Of a stretch of 64,000 bases of DNA, positions 14,756 through 23,683 are shown piece after piece (the first letter of the stretch is position 1; each line of letters begins with the position of its first letter). A program made the translations under genes and the position numbers. The notes under the pieces are model-generated. The model saw nothing but the letters and a program-made list of their open reading frames with translations, was not told where the DNA came from and ran no database searches. The DNA is from Polynucleobacter campilacus. Lineage in GTDB: Bacteria > Pseudomonadota > Gammaproteobacteria > Burkholderiales > Burkholderiaceae. The stretch covers positions 1-64,000 of the forward strand of contig NZ_NGUP01000005.1 in the NCBI RefSeq assembly GCF_002206625.1. The letters are read 5' to 3'.

Positions 14756-15757
14756 ATGAATCAATTCATCAAAAAACTGTTTTTAATCAGTGCCGCACTA
14801 ATCTCAGTGTCTGCATATGCACAAAAAAATGATGCCATTCTGAATACCGCCCAAGTACAGCAAGCGATTGCTCGAGGTGCCATTGTTTGGGATGTGCGTG
14901 ATGAAAAAAGTTTCTTAGAAGGGCACATCCCTGGAGCAATCAATATTGGCGAGGTGGGAAGCGTTCTCAGAGACCCCAACAAAGAGGATTACATAGCAAC
15001 AGAAAAGATACAAAAGATGTTTAATGATGCTGGCCTGAGTATTAATCGAGACATTGTTGTCTATGGTGCACGCGGTAATCCCTATGCATATTTTGGTCTG
15101 TACACCATTCAATATTTTGGTGGCAAGCAAGCTCAGATTTATCACGATGGCTTTGATGGGTGGAAATCAGCTGGGCTACCTATTCAGCAGGAGCGTCAAA
15201 CATCTGCTCCCGTATCGGTAACTCTTGTACCCCAAACTCAGTTGGTGGTATCGAATGAAGAAATGATCAAGCTTGCACAATCTAAATCTGTGCAGATTGT
15301 GGATGTACGAACACCAGATGAATATTCCGGTAAGGATGTCCGCGCTATACGGGGTGGTCATATTCCTAACTCAGTCAATATTCCCTTTGAGGATAACTGG
15401 CAGGATCCCGCTACGGCAATTAAGCTGAGCAAAAAACAGCTCACAGATAACTCTGGTATGAGCCTAAAAAATGAGGCAGATCTTAAAAAGCTCTACGCTA
15501 AATTAGATCCAGACAAGGAAACGGTTGTGTATTGTCAAAGTGGAGTTCGGGCCGCTGAAACTGCAGTTGTTTTGAAAAACCTTGGATTTAAAAAGGTGAA
15601 GGTCTACGACTCATCCTGGCTTGGGTGGGGCAATAACCTACAAGCACCTGTCGCTGATGAGTCTTTCCTTAACGTTGGGGCACTAAATGCCAAGATGAGT
15701 GCTATGCAAAATAAGATCAATCAGCTCGAAGAAGCGCTTAAAGCAAAAAGTAACTAG
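14756..15757 (+). CDS. Exported tandem-rhodanese sulfurtransferase
   Basis: A 333-residue periplasmic protein: signal peptide ending SVSAYA-Q (about 22), rhodanese domain 1 at 28-145, domain 2 at 160-300, and a C-terminal coiled coil (LNAKMSAMQNKINQLEEALKAK). Domain 2 has the active-site loop CQSGVRAAE with the catalytic Cys. In domain 1 the corresponding loop reads YGARGNPYA and lacks Cys, so it is structural. Family members move sulfane sulfur to cyanide or a thiol acceptor. The coiled coil suggests an oligomer. It lies 47 bases after the dehalogenase gene. Confidence 0.85.
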   Translation: MNQFIKKLFLISAALISVSAYAQKNDAILNTAQVQQAIARGAIVWDVRDEKSFLEGHIPGAINIGEVGSVLRDPNKEDYIATEKIQKMFNDAGLSINRDIVVYGARGNPYAYFGLYTIQYFGGKQAQIYHDGFDGWKSAGLPIQQERQTSAPVSVTLVPQTQLVVSNEEMIKLAQSKSVQIVDVRTPDEYSGKDVRAIRGGHIPNSVNIPFEDNWQDPATAIKLSKKQLTDNSGMSLKNEADLKKLYAKLDPDKETVVYCQSGVRAAETAVVLKNLGFKKVKVYDSSWLGWGNNLQAPVADESFLNVGALNAKMSAMQNKINQLEEALKAKSN

Positions 15758-15788
15758 AGCTATCTAGCAATCTTTGCTTAATAAGAGT

Positions 15789-16571
15789 CTATGGTGCTAG
15801 CTTAGGTGGTTTTTTTCCAAGGGGTGGGCAAGGCATCACCACCTCAGGATCAACAGTCAAAATCTTTTCATTCTTATCTTTATAGCTCACTCTAGATAAG
15901 AGATCCTGGATGAGGTTTAAGTGAGTTTGTTTCTTGTTGTTTGCATTGACAACAGTCCATGGTGCCTTTATGGAGCTAGTCTTGAGCAACATCAGATCCC
16001 TTGCAACGCTGTAGGCTTCCCATTTATTTTGGGCCTCCTCATCAATCGGGCTAATTTTCCATTGCTTTAATGGATCCTTTTTTCGGCTCTCTAAGCGTTC
16101 TGCTTGCTCTTTTTTGTCAATATCTAAGTAGTACTTCATGATCTGAATGCCTGAATCTGCTAGCAAGCCCTCAAATTCATTCACAGAGCCCATGAACTGT
16201 TTGTATTGTGTATCGGTGCAAAAGCCCATCACTTTTTCAACACCAGCCCTGTTGTACCAGCTGCGATTGAAGATAGTTAACTCGCCTGCCGAGGGAAGCT
16301 CAGATACATATCGTTGAAAATACCACTCACCTTCCTCGCGAGAGGAGGGTTTTCCTAGGGCTACAACATGAGTTTCGCGCGGGCTCAAATGTTCAATGAT
16401 GCGCTTGATGGTGCCGTCTTTGCCGGCAGCATCTCTTCCTTCCAAGATTATTAACAGACGCAAGCCACCTAAAATGACCTGACGTTGAAGCTTAACTAAT
16501 TCAATCTGCAATAGTTGATGTAGCTGATCATCATAATCATCGTGTTTACAAGGCTTGGTAGATTTACTCAA
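15789..16571 (-). CDS. ppk2: Polyphosphate kinase 2
   Basis: PPK2 transfers phosphate between polyphosphate and nucleoside diphosphates. The 260-residue single-domain product has Walker A GRDAAGKDGT (about 46-55), the FNRSWYNRAGVE segment (Walker B region) and the lid SRKKDPLKQWKISPID, as in class I PPK2. The start is TTG 16571, two bases after the stop of the Lys/Ala-rich gene upstream, with no ribosome site of its own, so translation is likely coupled to it. The last 15 residues are Pro/Lys rich. Confidence 0.88.
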   Translation of the reverse strand: MSKSTKPCKHDDYDDQLHQLLQIELVKLQRQVILGGLRLLIILEGRDAAGKDGTIKRIIEHLSPRETHVVALGKPSSREEGEWYFQRYVSELPSAGELTIFNRSWYNRAGVEKVMGFCTDTQYKQFMGSVNEFEGLLADSGIQIMKYYLDIDKKEQAERLESRKKDPLKQWKISPIDEEAQNKWEAYSVARDLMLLKTSSIKAPWTVVNANNKKQTHLNLIQDLLSRVSYKDKNEKILTVDPEVVMPCPPLGKKPPKLAP

Positions 16572-16573
16572 GC

Positions 16574-16804
16574 TTAAGGTGCCAAATCTGTTGCAGGTGG
16601 AGGTGCTTTAGGAACTTTTTTAGCAGCCACTTTTTTCCTGGGAGCTTTTTTTGCAGCTACTTTCTTGGTAGGAGCCTTTTTGGCAACCCCTTTTTTGGTA
16701 GCTGGCTTTTTAGCTGTTTCTTTTTTATCAAGCTTCTCTAGTGCATTAGCCAACTTATCAATGAGTTTTTCGCGGTCAGACTCTAATTTGTCTAGTTTTT
16801 TCAT
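16574..16804 (-). CDS. Lys/Ala-rich histone-like coiled-coil protein upstream of ppk2
   Basis: The 76-residue frame from ATG 16804 has a charged coiled coil (LDKLESDREKLIDKLANALEKLDK) and a basic tail of KK-A-P repeats (AKKAPTKKVAAKKAPRKK), as in histone H1-like, AlgP or PhaM tails that bind DNA or polyphosphate. The ATG has no ribosome site. A perfect AAGGAG with ATG lies 30 bases upstream, and the two frames join (MSQKKLVKQLMKKL...) if one A is dropped from the A9 run at 16820-16828. The true gene probably starts at 16835. Granule or DNA binding is inferred. Confidence 0.65.
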   Translation of the reverse strand: MKKLDKLESDREKLIDKLANALEKLDKKETAKKPATKKGVAKKAPTKKVAAKKAPRKKVAAKKVPKAPPPATDLAP

Positions 16805-16819
16805 TAGCTGCTTAACTAA

Positions 16820-16847
16820 TTTTTTTTTGACTCATCATTTTCTCCTT
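16820..16847 (-). promoter_or_regulatory. Strong ribosome site, paired ATG codons and A9 run before the coiled-coil gene
   Basis: On the minus strand AAGGAG (16847-16842) precedes ATG ATG (16838 and 16835), then AGT C and nine A (16828-16820). As written, translation ends after seven codons (MSQKKIS). Removing one A opens the frame into the Lys/Ala-rich protein. The site is either a slippage point or a sequence error. Confidence 0.6.
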
Positions 16848-17219
16848 AGGTCAGTTTTTCATACTTGTCGATGATTCATCCTACGATCTATTGAGACCAC
16901 ATGCAAGGGGCACTTAGATTCAACAGAATTTATGCTTGCCTCATCGATTAGTGCAACTTTGGGCGGGATATGTTCAAAAACCTAGCTTCGGTATTTGAAG
17001 CCGTTTGGTTAATAGGGCCGGCTAGTTTTCTAAATAAGTCAGCATGCAAGATGTGATGTCACTTAATGCCACTTCATCAATCGAAAGTACTGTTGGCAGG
17101 CCCCAAAACCCAAGGGCTCTATCGGGAGTGAAGCTGAAGCAACCGCCGGGATGGGGCGATGAGAGTTAAGAGATGAAAATCCTCTAAATAATTGATTTAT
17201 TAGGGATTTTTACTAATAA
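16848..17219. other. Gene-poor region of about 370 bases
   Basis: No convincing gene. The best frame is ATG 17044 to TAA 17167 (plus strand, 41 codons), with no ribosome site and an in-frame stop just upstream at 17035. The patch around 17098-17165 is richer in G and C than its surroundings. No tRNA, terminator or repeat was seen. It should hold the promoter of the coiled-coil/ppk2 operon. Confidence 0.5.
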
Positions 17220-17405
17220 TTACTCTGGATGAAAGTTATTGCTGGCCATGAAGCTGATGGTTCGTTCAAAGCCTAAAATGCGGATATAACGCCAAGCGAT
17301 ATCGCGGTATTTATTGTCTAAATAGCCAATCGCGACCTCAGGAGTCCTTTTGGACAGGTCGATTTGTTCAATTGCACGGGCCCAGCGTTTGAGTCTTGTT
17401 GACAT
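17220..17405 (-). CDS. Small basic protein of unknown function (61 aa)
   Basis: Starts at ATG 17405, preceded by GGAGG eight bases upstream, one of the best ribosome sites in the window; the frame extends ten codons further upstream but without need. The 61-residue product is basic and probably helical (STRLKRWARAIEQIDL, YLDNKYRDIAWRYIRILGF). It has no signal peptide or cysteines. I do not recognise the family. The strong ribosome site and palindromes upstream argue that it is a real, regulated gene. Confidence 0.65.
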   Translation of the reverse strand: MSTRLKRWARAIEQIDLSKRTPEVAIGYLDNKYRDIAWRYIRILGFERTISFMASNNFHPE

Positions 17406-17467
17406 ATTTGTCACCTCCATGACCATACAACGCATCAGAATTGGGTGGAGATGACAAGAATTTCTAA

Positions 17468-17495
17468 ATATTTAATAAATATCTTAAGCGCTTAA
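17468..17495 (-). promoter_or_regulatory. Two palindromes upstream of the 61-aa gene
   Basis: ATATTTA-A-TAAATAT (17468-17482) and the perfect 12-base palindrome TTAAGCGCTTAA (17484-17495) lie side by side, between the FAD oxidase stop and the small gene, about 65-90 bases before its start. They may be operators or part of an AT-rich promoter. Sequence symmetry is the sole evidence. Confidence 0.35.
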
Positions 17496-17500
17496 AACCC

Positions 17501-18919
17501 TTAAATCGAGACTACTTTATGGGGGTTGAGGATATTTTGGGGGTCTAGGGCCCTTTTTAGGGCCTTCATCAAATCATGCGCTACAGCACCCTTATGGGCT
17601 CTTAGGTCAGCTAATTTGAGCTGCCCAACCCCATGCTCTGCCGATATTGAGCCCTGGCAACGTTCCACTTGGGCATAAACCAGCTCATGGATAGCCTTTT
17701 CATGGCTGAGGTTGAACGCCTTGGGGTCCAATCCTAGGGGCGGGGCAATGTTGTAGTGTAGATTTCCATCGCCCAAATGCCCAAAATTAATGATCCTTAC
17801 CCCTGGATACTTTTGCCTCATCAGTGAGTCAGTGTCCTGAATAAAGCTTTCTAAAGAGGAAAGTGGGATGGTGATGTCATGCTTCAGATTGGCGCCTTCT
17901 TCGGCTTGTGCCAAAGTAATGTGCTCGCGCATATGCCAAAACGTATTAGCTTGACTCAGATTGCTAGCGATGACTGCATCGCTAATAAGATTAGCTGAAA
18001 AAGCCTCCTCCAAAATAGTTTCGAGCAGTTTACGAACATGCTCCTCACTTTCGTGATCAGAAAGTTCAATCAACACAGTAAAGGGTGGATTTCCTTTTAA
18101 GGGATTGGCCATGTGTGGGAAATGTTTTTCATTTAATGCCAATGATTCTTGGGTCATCATTTCAAAACCTGTCAGCAATGAAGTTGCACGTTTCTGAAAT
18201 AGAGTCAGTAGAGCAATCGTAGATGCAATATTATCCGTGGCAACTAGCGTTGTCCATTGAGAGACTGGGAGTGGGTAAAGCTTCATGACTGCTGCTGTGA
18301 TGATGCCTAGAGTGCCTTCCGAACCAATGAAAAGATCACGCAAATCATAACCAGTGTTGTCTTTGCGCAAACCTTTGATCCCATTCCAGATCTCACCTTG
18401 AGCGGTAACAACCTCAAGGCCTAAGCAAAGATCACGAGTATTGCCATAGCGCAGTACATTCGTACCCCCAGCATTGGTAGCTAAGTTGCCGCCAATCATG
18501 CAACTGCCTTCTGCGCCAAGACTGAGTGGAAACAAAAAATCTTGAGCTGCAGCTTTTTCTTGAACAGATTGCAAAATGCATCCCGCTTCTAGCGTTATGG
18601 TTTGGTTAGCAGAATCAATCGCACGGATTTGATTCATACGCTTGAGATTGAGAATGACTTGATTGCCGCTATTATCAGGCGTAGCGCCACCACAAAAACC
18701 AGTGTGTCCGCCTTGCGGAACGATGGCGACATGATGCGCAGCGCAAAGCTTCACAATATTGGCTACTTCATCAGTTGTTTTGGGTAGAAGGACTGCTAAG
18801 GCTTTGCCGGTGTAACGTTTGCGCCAATCTGTGAGGTAGGGCACTTTATCTGCATCATCAGTTAGAACATATTGCTTGCCTAATACTGCTCCAAATTGTT
18901 CGATCAAGCCTTGCATCAT
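17501..18919 (-). CDS. FAD-linked oxidase (GlcD / D-lactate / D-2-hydroxyglutarate dehydrogenase family)
   Basis: Oxidises a D-2-hydroxy acid with FAD. The 472-residue protein has the PCMH-type FAD domain (about 38-215; VPQGGHTGFCGG, GAEGSCMIGGNLATNAGG, GSEGTLGIIT) and the FAD-oxidase C domain with NFGHLGDGNLHYN and the terminal HGVGQLK. Its start overlaps the stop of the DUF2069 gene as TAATG. The substrate cannot be told from sequence: glycolate oxidase would need GlcE/GlcF, which are not here; a D-2-hydroxyglutarate or D-lactate enzyme is more likely. Confidence 0.88.
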   Translation of the reverse strand: MMQGLIEQFGAVLGKQYVLTDDADKVPYLTDWRKRYTGKALAVLLPKTTDEVANIVKLCAAHHVAIVPQGGHTGFCGGATPDNSGNQVILNLKRMNQIRAIDSANQTITLEAGCILQSVQEKAAAQDFLFPLSLGAEGSCMIGGNLATNAGGTNVLRYGNTRDLCLGLEVVTAQGEIWNGIKGLRKDNTGYDLRDLFIGSEGTLGIITAAVMKLYPLPVSQWTTLVATDNIASTIALLTLFQKRATSLLTGFEMMTQESLALNEKHFPHMANPLKGNPPFTVLIELSDHESEEHVRKLLETILEEAFSANLISDAVIASNLSQANTFWHMREHITLAQAEEGANLKHDITIPLSSLESFIQDTDSLMRQKYPGVRIINFGHLGDGNLHYNIAPPLGLDPKAFNLSHEKAIHELVYAQVERCQGSISAEHGVGQLKLADLRAHKGAVAHDLMKALKRALDPQNILNPHKVVSI

Positions 18920-19308
18920 TACTCAGCCTGTCTCTTTTGCTTGGCCAAGATTTTTGCTTGCTGCTTGATGGGCTTGAGGTAGAGTAGTAAGCAAATAAAA
19001 CCGCTTGTAGCGAGGATGGTCTCTAACAGCGCCATCCAAAAATTGCTACCAGTTTCCAGAATACGAACTAAACCCTCAGTGATATAGAGGAGGACCAACA
19101 TTGAAGCCCATTGCATGGTGTAGACCTTGCCTTTCCAGAGGCCTGGAATTGCAAAGAGCAGGGGGATACCTTTTAGTATCAACCAAGAACCACCGGGGCG
19201 AAGGGGGGAAATAAACCACTCCCAACACACGCATAGAATAAATAAATCAACAAAGGCTGCTGTTGCCAGGAGCTGGTACGGATTCTTTTCAAGTAATTTC
19301 TTGAGCAT
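18919..19308 (-). CDS. DUF2069 membrane protein
   Basis: A 129-residue protein with four hydrophobic segments (about 13-31, 43-58, 65-82, 89-110) and a basic C-terminal tail (KPIKQQAKILAKQKRQ), matching the DUF2069 family, which is found after wrbA in proteobacteria. It sits five bases after the wrbA stop and its own stop overlaps the FAD oxidase start. Function unknown; inner-membrane location is clear. Confidence 0.8.
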   Translation of the reverse strand: MLKKLLEKNPYQLLATAAFVDLFILCVCWEWFISPLRPGGSWLILKGIPLLFAIPGLWKGKVYTMQWASMLVLLYITEGLVRILETGSNFWMALLETILATSGFICLLLYLKPIKQQAKILAKQKRQAE

Positions 19309-19313
19309 TCTGC

Positions 19314-19925
<612 letters not shown>

Positions 19926-19938
19926 TTATGATAAGGCG

Positions 19939-20787
19939 ATGCGCCTTATTCGTAATCCTCAATTATGGCTTGCTCTGGGCAAACAGCTCTGGGAGCGTAA
20001 TCGCGGCCTCAATCTGAATCAGATTGTTGCCAGTTTGGCGTTTACGACCACCTTGTCTCTAGTGCCAATGATCACCATTGCCACCATTCTGATTGGTTAT
20101 CTACCCAGCGTCATCCAGTTTAAAAATACTTTCAGAACATGGCTGCTCGATACCTATATGCCCGGCGGCCTAAATCAACAAGTATTTACCTATCTGGAAC
20201 AGTTTTCATCTAAAGCAAGTGGATTAACATTCATTGGCTTGATTGGCTTAGTGATCACCACCATCATGACATTGGCGGTGATTGAAGCAGCATTTAATCA
20301 GATCTTCAAAGTAAATGAGCGTCGTCCTTTATTGAAAAAGGTCATCATTTATAGTGCGGCAACTTTTTTGGGGCCGGTACTGTTAGGTGTGGGTGTCTAT
20401 TTAAGTGGCGTTTTATTTAGCGCCTCTGAGGGATGGATTGAAGCGATATCCATTGGCTTTCGCCTGATGGCAGCAATTGCACCCATCTTCCTAGCTATTG
20501 CTGTTTTCACTGTCGTTTATAAAGTTTTACCTTACACCAAGATTCTGTGGTCAGATGCCTTTTCAGGGGCTTTCTTTGCGGCTATTAGTTTTGAGTTGAT
20601 GAAGTTTGGCTATGCTTTTTTTCTGAGTAATACCGCCTTCTATAAGACTGTCTATGGCGCCTTCGCCATCTTCCCTCTCGGGCTGCTCTGGATCTATATG
20701 ACCTGGTGGATCACCTTGGCTGGAGCGATCTTAGTAGCCAACTTACCTAATATCCGCAGCGGTGTCATTAGGGTTATTCGTTATTAA
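19939..20787 (+). CDS. YihY/BrkB family inner-membrane protein
   Basis: A 282-residue protein with about six membrane helices and the YihY N-terminal pattern (LNLNQIVASLAFTTTLSLVPMITI). Motifs PYTKILWSDAFSGAFFAA and YKTVYGAFAIFPLGLLWIYMTWW are typical. The family was once called ribonuclease BN, which is now known to be wrong; the function is not known. Length matches E. coli YihY (290). Confidence 0.88.
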   Translation: MRLIRNPQLWLALGKQLWERNRGLNLNQIVASLAFTTTLSLVPMITIATILIGYLPSVIQFKNTFRTWLLDTYMPGGLNQQVFTYLEQFSSKASGLTFIGLIGLVITTIMTLAVIEAAFNQIFKVNERRPLLKKVIIYSAATFLGPVLLGVGVYLSGVLFSASEGWIEAISIGFRLMAAIAPIFLAIAVFTVVYKVLPYTKILWSDAFSGAFFAAISFELMKFGYAFFLSNTAFYKTVYGAFAIFPLGLLWIYMTWWITLAGAILVANLPNIRSGVIRVIRY

Positions 20788-20874
20788 AAGAGATCCACTT
20801 GCCCTTGATTGATCGAGATCTTCGGCATATATTGAAACTATCGTTGTCGTGTTTGTATTGTTTCTGGAGATGAG

Positions 20875-21330
20875 ATGAAAGTTCGCGATATATTACGCGT
20901 CAAGGGCAGCACCTTATTTACCGTCGCCCCCGAGACTGCGCTGCAAACTGCAGTATTGGTCATGAGCGAACATGACATAGGATCTTTGGTTGTTATGCAG
21001 TACGACAAACTAGTCGGTATTCTCACTTTCCGTGAGGTGATTGCAGCTTTAGCAATACATCATGGCAAGCTTGATGGTCTGCAAGTGAGTGCTGTGATGA
21101 ATCACAAACCGCTGACTTGCAACATGGAAACGGAAATCAATGAAGTCCGCCGCATGATGTTGGTGGATCACGCACGCTATCTACCTGTAGTAGATCAAAA
21201 AATGTTGATGGGTGTAATCTCTTTTTATGACGTTGCCAAGTCTGTAGTTGAAGCGCAAGACTTCGAAAACACCATGCTAAAAGCCTATATTCGGGATTGG
21301 CCAGAAGATACCGAAAAGGCTGCAAACTAG
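20875..21330 (+). CDS. Two-CBS-domain protein
   Basis: A 151-residue cytosolic protein made of two CBS domains (about 8-60 and 73-125), with motifs MSEHDIGSLVVMQYDKLVGILTFRE and VDHARYLPVVD. Such stand-alone proteins bind adenine nucleotides and can report energy state. GGAG six bases before the ATG supports the start. No partner domain is fused, and its target is unknown. Confidence 0.88.
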   Translation: MKVRDILRVKGSTLFTVAPETALQTAVLVMSEHDIGSLVVMQYDKLVGILTFREVIAALAIHHGKLDGLQVSAVMNHKPLTCNMETEINEVRRMMLVDHARYLPVVDQKMLMGVISFYDVAKSVVEAQDFENTMLKAYIRDWPEDTEKAAN

Positions 21331-21383
21331 CCCTTAGCCGCTTGTTTTAGGCTGATATTCCTGACAAATGACATAATGTTGTT

Positions 21384-22499
21384 ATGTCAGGAAATACTTT
21401 AGGCCTCCTCTTTACTGTTACCACTTTTGGTGAATCTCACGGTCCCGCTATCGGGGCGGTGGTTGACGGCTGCCCGCCAGGTATGGCTTTATCGGAGGCG
21501 GACCTTCAGTTAGATCTAGATCGTCGCAAACCAGGCACCTCGCGCCACGTGACCCAGCGTAAAGAAGAAGATCGGGTTGAGATTCTCTCTGGTGTCTTCG
21601 AGGGCAAGACTACAGGTGCACCCATTGGCCTCTTAATACGCAATACCGATCAGCGCAGTCAAGACTATGGCGATATCTTGCAAACATTCAGGCCGGGTCA
21701 TGCTGACTATGCTTATCACCATAAATATGGTTTTCGCGATCCCCGTGGTGGCGGTAGATCTTCTGCGCGCTTAACTGCACCAGTTGTTGCAGCGGCAGCC
21801 ATTGCAAAAAAATGGTTGCATCAACAATATGGCACGCAGTTCTATGGCTATATGAGCCAACTGGGCTCCTTGGAAATTCCATTCAAGGATCTTTCTCAGG
21901 TTGAGAAGAATCCATTCTTTGCTGCTAACGCTGACATCATTCCGCAACTTGAGGCTTATATGGATGAGTTGCGCAAGGCCGGGGACTCTTGTGGCGCACG
22001 CATTGAGGTGCGTGCACGTAATATGCCTATTGGCTTAGGTGAACCCCTCTTTAATAAGTTGGACGCAGATATTGCACACGCCATGATGGGAATCAATGCT
22101 GTTAAAGGTGTTGAGATCGGCGCTGGCTTTAAATCAGTTGCTCAGCGTGGTAGTGAGCATGGCGATGAAATGCATCCCGATGGCTTTGCAAGTAATCATT
22201 CTGGAGGTACCTTGGGCGGAATCAGTAGCGGCCAAGACCTGCGAGTTTCTATTGCGATTAAGCCGACTTCTAGCATCATGAGTCCAAAGCAATCGATTGA
22301 CTTAGATGGCAAGCCGATTACAGTTCAAACCAAGGGTCGTCATGATCCTTGTGTTGGTATTCGTGCTACACCCATCGCTGAAGCAATGTTGGCTTTAGTG
22401 GTCATGGATCACGCATTACGTCATCGCGCTCAGTGCGCTGATGTCCAAGTGGCAGTTAAGCCTATCCCTGCAGCTCGCCCGGGATCAACACCAGATTGA
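21384..22499 (+). CDS. aroC: Chorismate synthase
   Basis: Last step of the shikimate pathway: EPSP to chorismate, with reduced FMN. The 371-residue protein has all three family signatures: [18 protein letters not shown] (about 13-30), [13 protein letters not shown] and the C-terminal [12 protein letters not shown]. Length fits (E. coli 361). It is followed 14 bases later by an MFS transporter gene on the same strand. Confidence 0.97.
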   Translation: MSGNTLGLLFTVTTFGESHGPAIGAVVDGCPPGMALSEADLQLDLDRRKPGTSRHVTQRKEEDRVEILSGVFEGKTTGAPIGLLIRNTDQRSQDYGDILQTFRPGHADYAYHHKYGFRDPRGGGRSSARLTAPVVAAAAIAKKWLHQQYGTQFYGYMSQLGSLEIPFKDLSQVEKNPFFAANADIIPQLEAYMDELRKAGDSCGARIEVRARNMPIGLGEPLFNKLDADIAHAMMGINAVKGVEIGAGFKSVAQRGSEHGDEMHPDGFASNHSGGTLGGISSGQDLRVSIAIKPTSSIMSPKQSIDLDGKPITVQTKGRHDPCVGIRATPIAEAMLALVVMDHALRHRAQCADVQVAVKPIPAARPGSTPD

Positions 22500-22513
22500 T
22501 GGCTATTGTTTAG

Positions 22514-23671
22514 ATGACACCATCTCTTCGTTGGGCCTTCGGGTCCTTTTTCTTTTTATATTTTGCTTATGTTGGCCTGGTCTCACCTTACGCTAGCTTA
22601 TTCTTTTTAGAGCGCGGATTTAGCGTAATAGAGATTGCAGTATTGATGTCAATGCTCCAAATTACCCGCATTATTGGGCCATTTTCTTGGGGCTGGCTCT
22701 CTGACTTTTTATCGAACCGCGTTGGGATTATTCGCTTTTGTGCTTGCTTGGCGGCGCTAGTCTTTTTATCTATTTACTTTTTACAAAGCTACATCAGCTT
22801 TTTTATCTGGATGTTTGTTCTGCATACCATCCTAAGCAGTCTGATGCCTCTTGGAGAATCTGCAACCGTACACGCTTTATTTAAAGATAATTCTTTTGAT
22901 AAACGTTATGGGCGACTGCGCCTGTGGGGGTCCCTAGGCTTCATATTCATGGTGCTGACTGCTGGTGAGCTCTTTCAACGAAACTCGATAGAGCTCTATC
23001 CTGCGGTGGGTGCGATTGTATTGGTATCACTAGCCTTGGTCACATTTTTGCTGCATGAGCCAAAGATGGAGCGCCGCAAAATGGTCAAGGGTGAATTGCT
23101 AGTGCTGCTCTTGAACCCAGATGTTCGCTGGTTTTTAATCTCTGGTTTCTTTATGGTGTTTGCTCATGCAGCCCTATATGTTTTTTATTCCCTCTATCTT
23201 GCCAATCTTGGTTACGATAAATTTCAAATTGGATTGTTCTGGGCCTTAGGCGTATTTGCAGAAGTGATTTTCTTCTACTTCCAAAGTAGAGTGCTGAGTC
23301 GTTTAGACGCTGAGGTTATTCTTCAGGCAGCTTTTGGGATTGGGGTGGTGCGTTTTATTTTGATTGCATTCTTGCCAACAACAGCTATTCTGATCTTTGC
23401 TCAAGTCTTACATGCAGGTACTTTTGCGGCCCACCATAGTGCCGCCACAAAATTACTCCAACGCTGGTTTACTGGGCCCTTGCAGGCTAGAGGCCAAGCC
23501 TTAATGGCAACCGTCTCTTATGGGCTGGGCGGTACTTTGGGCGGATTGTGTGCAGGCTGGATCTGGGAGCTATCTCAACCACGCGATGTATTTGTGATGG
23601 CTGCATTTGCCTGTGGATTGGCTGGCATGGCAATTCAAAAACTGAGACCACGCCATTATCCAGGCAGATAA
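22514..23671 (+). CDS. MFS transporter of the HcaT-like (MFS_1_like) family
   Basis: A 385-residue inner-membrane protein with 12 predicted helices. The N-terminal FGSFFFLYFAYVGLVSPY and the KRYGRLRLWGSLGF segment after helix 4 are features of the 3-phenylpropionate/nucleoside-type MFS_1_like group. Substrate is unknown; phenylpropionate is only the name-giving case. It is close behind aroC, but that order alone does not show a functional link. Confidence 0.82.
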   Translation: MTPSLRWAFGSFFFLYFAYVGLVSPYASLFFLERGFSVIEIAVLMSMLQITRIIGPFSWGWLSDFLSNRVGIIRFCACLAALVFLSIYFLQSYISFFIWMFVLHTILSSLMPLGESATVHALFKDNSFDKRYGRLRLWGSLGFIFMVLTAGELFQRNSIELYPAVGAIVLVSLALVTFLLHEPKMERRKMVKGELLVLLLNPDVRWFLISGFFMVFAHAALYVFYSLYLANLGYDKFQIGLFWALGVFAEVIFFYFQSRVLSRLDAEVILQAAFGIGVVRFILIAFLPTTAILIFAQVLHAGTFAAHHSAATKLLQRWFTGPLQARGQALMATVSYGLGGTLGGLCAGWIWELSQPRDVFVMAAFACGLAGMAIQKLRPRHYPGR

Positions 23672-23683
23672 GGAAAACTCTTC

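Noticed and set aside
16574..16804. Low-complexity Lys/Ala frame as a random artefact
   Set aside because: It has a regular coiled coil, an upstream ribosome site that connects through the A9 run, and close coupling to ppk2, so it is kept as a real gene.
17044..17169. 41-codon plus-strand frame in the gap before the coiled-coil gene
   Set aside because: No ribosome site, no recognisable motif and an in-frame stop nine bases upstream of the ATG; kept only as a remark on the gene-poor region.
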